The notes beneath the pieces are model-generated. The model had not been told where the DNA came from. It searched no databases and saw nothing but the letters and a program-made list of their open reading frames with translations. The position numbers were made by a program, and so were the translations under genes. DNA of 64,000 nt. Source: Paenibacillus sp. BJ-4 (GTDB lineage: Bacteria; Bacillota; Bacilli; Paenibacillales; Paenibacillaceae). The stretch lies in assembly GCF_020404765.1 (NCBI RefSeq), contig NZ_JAIVEM010000097.1:176747-240746 (forward strand), read 5' to 3'. Shown here in pieces: positions 62,295-64,000 of the stretch (the stretch's first letter is position 1; each line of letters begins with the position of its first letter).

Positions 62295-62414
62295 GGTGGC
62301 GATGGGAAGTACCATCCGACTGTGTAGTGGCACAATAGGTAACTTTGAAGTTCAACTTATGTAGCTTCTAAGTCATTTATGGTTTTTAATGCTCTGAAAT
62401 TGAGTCATGTATAC

Positions 62415-62466
62415 AAAAAGAACCTCTGTCTCCACTTTATGAGAGTGGAATCGGAGGTTCTTTTCT
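62415..62466. terminator. Terminator-like hairpin
   Basis: AAAAGAACCTC (62416-62426) pairs with GAGGTTCTTTT (62454-62464), with an inner CCACT/AGTGG stem. No gene ends close to it; it may insulate the Spo0E-like gene. Confidence 0.72.
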
Positions 62467-62591
62467 GTTCATTTAATGAGTTTCCCTACTTTATGCGAAC
62501 TTTTTTAGGGATGCTCTTTTTTTATGAGGAACATGATTCGCAAATCCAAAAATCGTCTTATTACTCTAAAATATGACATATAGGAGGGATC

Positions 62592-62774
62592 ATGCTGATG
62601 AATCAAGGTGTGACTTTACTTCGTGTCGAGAGAGCCAGGAGGAAACTGTACCAAGTCCAGAAAAAGTATGGATTTTTAACACATCCTAAAGTGATTGAAC
62701 AATCCAAGAAGTTGGATGACCTGTTAAATCTTTATCAGTTGAATCATTACCAAACGAGCAAATCAGATCATTAA
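62592..62774 (+). CDS. Spo0E-like aspartyl-phosphate phosphatase
   Basis: 60 residues after TAGGAGGG. The Spo0E signature SKKLDDLLNLYQ (SxxLD) near residue 41 follows a helix LLRVERARRKLYQVQKKYGF. These small proteins dephosphorylate Spo0A-P and delay sporulation. It lies next to a peptide-sensing regulator, which suggests a local sporulation-timing module. Confidence 0.8.
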   Translation: MLMNQGVTLLRVERARRKLYQVQKKYGFLTHPKVIEQSKKLDDLLNLYQLNHYQTSKSDH

Positions 62775-62834
62775 GCCCATGGATGTATTACATGCTGCAA
62801 CATACTACGATTATAAAAACCAGGTGTGGAGGTC

Positions 62835-63035
62835 ATGAGGTTGAATAAACGAAATCCTGTAACCCCTTTTGGATGGGAGATCAAACAAAAACTGATTGAG
62901 AAAAGAATGGATCAGAAAACCTTTTGCACTACATATCAAATTCCGGCTTCGAGATTGTCCAATCTCATTCACGGGACACGCAAGGCCAAAAGATATAGAA
63001 AACAAGTATCCGAATTGCTTGGAATTGAAGAATAA
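62835..63035 (+). CDS. Small XRE/Cro-like DNA-binding protein
   Basis: 66 residues from ATG 62835 after GGAGGT. PFGWEIKQKLIEKRMDQKTF, CTTYQIPASRLSNLIHGTRK and YRKQVSELLGIEE make one five-helix XRE-type domain. Phage- and sporulation-associated relatives of this size are common. Targets unknown. Confidence 0.72.
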   Translation: MRLNKRNPVTPFGWEIKQKLIEKRMDQKTFCTTYQIPASRLSNLIHGTRKAKRYRKQVSELLGIEE

Positions 63036-63459
63036 TGTATTTTATCTATTTTTGAAACAGCTCTGTCTGAACATGAGTATCAATAAAATCAATATAGCTT
63101 GTTTTTGCTTTTGCACTGATACTTCTCAACCGTTTCCGTGGCTTGCCTATTAATTCGGATATCATAGTGGCTAAACAATATTCAGAGGGCATCTCTATCC
63201 AGAAAGAAATTCATGTTTAGGTTGTGTAGTTACAACTCCCAACTCCTATATAAGTGTAGGGGATAATCGAGCAAAGTACATGAATCTGAAAAAGAAAAAT
63301 TTATGTCTTCGCAGTTTCCACGATTTGGTTGTAATTTACAGCCTTGAATCACCTACATAAGTGAAGAGAATTGAAGACTGATATCAAAAGAATGTGGAGC
63401 CATTTAGATGTCAGCGACTCCATCAATTCACTTCTAAAAAATTCGGGAGGTAATAAAAT
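63036..63459. other. Gene-free stretch
   Basis: 424 bases, AT-rich. No gene is supported; a plus-strand open frame at 62896-63153 is a shadow of the XRE gene. CTATATAAGTGTAGG and CTACATAAGTGAAG repeat the pattern CTA-TATAAGTG at 63246 and 63354, about 108 bases apart. GGGAGG before the next gene is at 63445. Confidence 0.45.
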
Positions 63460-63858
63460 ATGGCACAAGTTCATTCTCAACACACACAATATCTTTCAAA
63501 AGAGCAATTAAAGCAAATGATTGATGAATATACTGGAAAATCATCTTCGTCATTACTATATGCAATTAGTGCATTCGGTTATAGTCTTTGTGGTGCAGCC
63601 ATTAAAGCAAAAGCCCCGGCTGTGATTGTAGCATTTTTGGGAGCAGTTACTACAGTTGTATCTGGTGCAGCCCTTCTTAATGATATTAATACCTATACTC
63701 AAAGACAGAATTTTGTAGGCTTGTTGAAAAATCTTGTCGATAATCCTAGACATTTCACCCGCTTCAAAGTAGTATCGACAATTTGGATGGAGTGGCATGA
63801 AGGCCCGACAATGGGATACTACACTTACTATACAACAGTCTCCTATGATGTAGCCTAA
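63460..63858 (+). CDS. Small membrane protein, function unknown
   Basis: 132 residues after GGGAGG. A polar N-terminus (LSKEQLKQMIDEYTGKSSSS) precedes one long or two short hydrophobic helices (LLYAISAFGYSLCGAAIKAK; APAVIVAFLGAVTTVVSGAA) and a polar C-terminus with Tyr/Thr (MGYYTYYTTVSYDV). The Gly- and Ala-rich helices resemble pore-forming or bacteriocin-type peptides, but no leader-peptide GG site or immunity gene was seen. No family recognised. Confidence 0.6.
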   Translation: MAQVHSQHTQYLSKEQLKQMIDEYTGKSSSSLLYAISAFGYSLCGAAIKAKAPAVIVAFLGAVTTVVSGAALLNDINTYTQRQNFVGLLKNLVDNPRHFTRFKVVSTIWMEWHEGPTMGYYTYYTTVSYDVA

Positions 63859-63878
63859 GCAGTAAAACATAAAGAAAG

Positions 63879-63931
63879 GGGCGGATCAATTCCGCCCTCA
63901 GGCTGTCGAGAAAGTCTCGACAGCTTTTTTT
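63879..63931 (+). terminator. Two tandem hairpins, terminator
   Basis: GGGCGGA (63880-63886) pairs with TCCGCCC (63892-63898); then GCTGTCGAGA (63902-63911) pairs with TCTCGACAGC (63915-63924) and is followed by TTTTTTT. Strong stop after the small membrane protein gene. Confidence 0.85.
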
Positions 63932-64000
63932 ATGTTGATTTTGTTTAAGACGACACCGCGTTAATGTTGTATAATATAGGTAACTATTGTATAGAACGGA

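Larger units (their letters stand above)
62186..62591. other. Intergenic stretch with three hairpins
   Basis: 405 bases. It contains the signal-peptide terminator, a 14-bp inverted repeat and another terminator, each listed separately. The 65-codon open frame at 62379-62576 crosses the last terminator and is not supported. Confidence 0.6.

Noticed and set aside
62379..62576. 65-codon open frame before the Spo0E-like gene
   Set aside because: It spans a perfect terminator hairpin and lacks a ribosome binding site.
63970..63975. TATAAT near the right edge as a promoter
   Set aside because: No -35 box at a suitable distance, and the downstream gene lies outside the window.

Overview
The window looks like a chromosomal segment of a spore-forming, low-to-moderate GC Firmicute, most likely Paenibacillus and probably close to P. 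polymyxa. This is inferred from strong AGGAGG ribosome binding sites with frequent TTG and GTG starts, from sporulation genes (gerE, gerM, Spo0E-like, YhcN/YlaJ lipoprotein), and from the conserved gerM-rph-rdgB order. No database search was possible, so the species is not proven.

Layout. 0-4.2 kb: an ABC exporter of the GldA/GldF/GldG type with a DUF4340 protein. 4.3-5.3 kb: a small YvrJ/holin-like membrane protein diverging from a two-gene split sigma factor (SigO/RsoA-like), with a LexA-like box between them. 5.3-8.2 kb: a secreted lipase and a spore-type lipoprotein. 8.2-11.0 kb: the nagA-nagB-rpiR operon for N-acetylglucosamine use. 11.4-23.8 kb: a 12-gene one-strand operon that is the main prize. 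It has two acyl carrier proteins, two ATP-grasp ligases, a BtrH-like cysteine acyltransferase, a BtrK-like PLP decarboxylase, a radical SAM/SPASM enzyme, a GT-B glycosyltransferase, a Gfo/Idh/MocA oxidoreductase and a three-gene ABC-2 exporter, closed by a strong terminator. It uses the logic of the butirosin side-chain pathway, but no 2-deoxy-scyllo-inosose synthase, NRPS or PKS is present.

23.9-28.1 kb: Fur-boxed efeO-efeB-efeU iron uptake. 28.3-31.5 kb: gerE, then an accessory stretch with a small CSCWMC protein behind a structured leader, a 20-bp palindrome, a gene remnant, two tandem zinc-ribbon paralogues and an orphan protein. 31.5-36.4 kb: RlmA-type methyltransferase, M20 dipeptidase, YjfB and a chemoreceptor. 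36.5-44.3 kb: an orphan protein, an SGNH esterase and a surface-glycan cluster (GT-D enzyme, GT2-like, CapD/PseB-like dehydratase, UDP-sugar dehydrogenase, methyltransferase, GT2-TPR). 44.3-50.9 kb: housekeeping and redox enzymes plus a TetR regulator. 51-53.7 kb: gerM-rph-rdgB, then an internally deleted class C-like group II intron just past the rdgB terminator. 54.5-60.4 kb: asnB, small proteins, tRNA-Arg(UCU), a GH4 glycosidase and its LacI regulator. 60.6-64 kb: an RRNPP/AloR-like HTH-TPR regulator followed by a 38-residue secreted-peptide gene, a Spo0E-like phosphatase, a small XRE-like protein and a small membrane protein.

The most notable systems are the carrier-protein aminoacyl assembly cluster, the split sigma factor under a LexA-like box, and the candidate peptide quorum-sensing pair. 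At least two genes (the sigma region 4 subunit and a 44-residue basic protein) have a strong Shine-Dalgarno sequence but no ATG, GTG or TTG at the right distance, which suggests ATC or ATA initiation.
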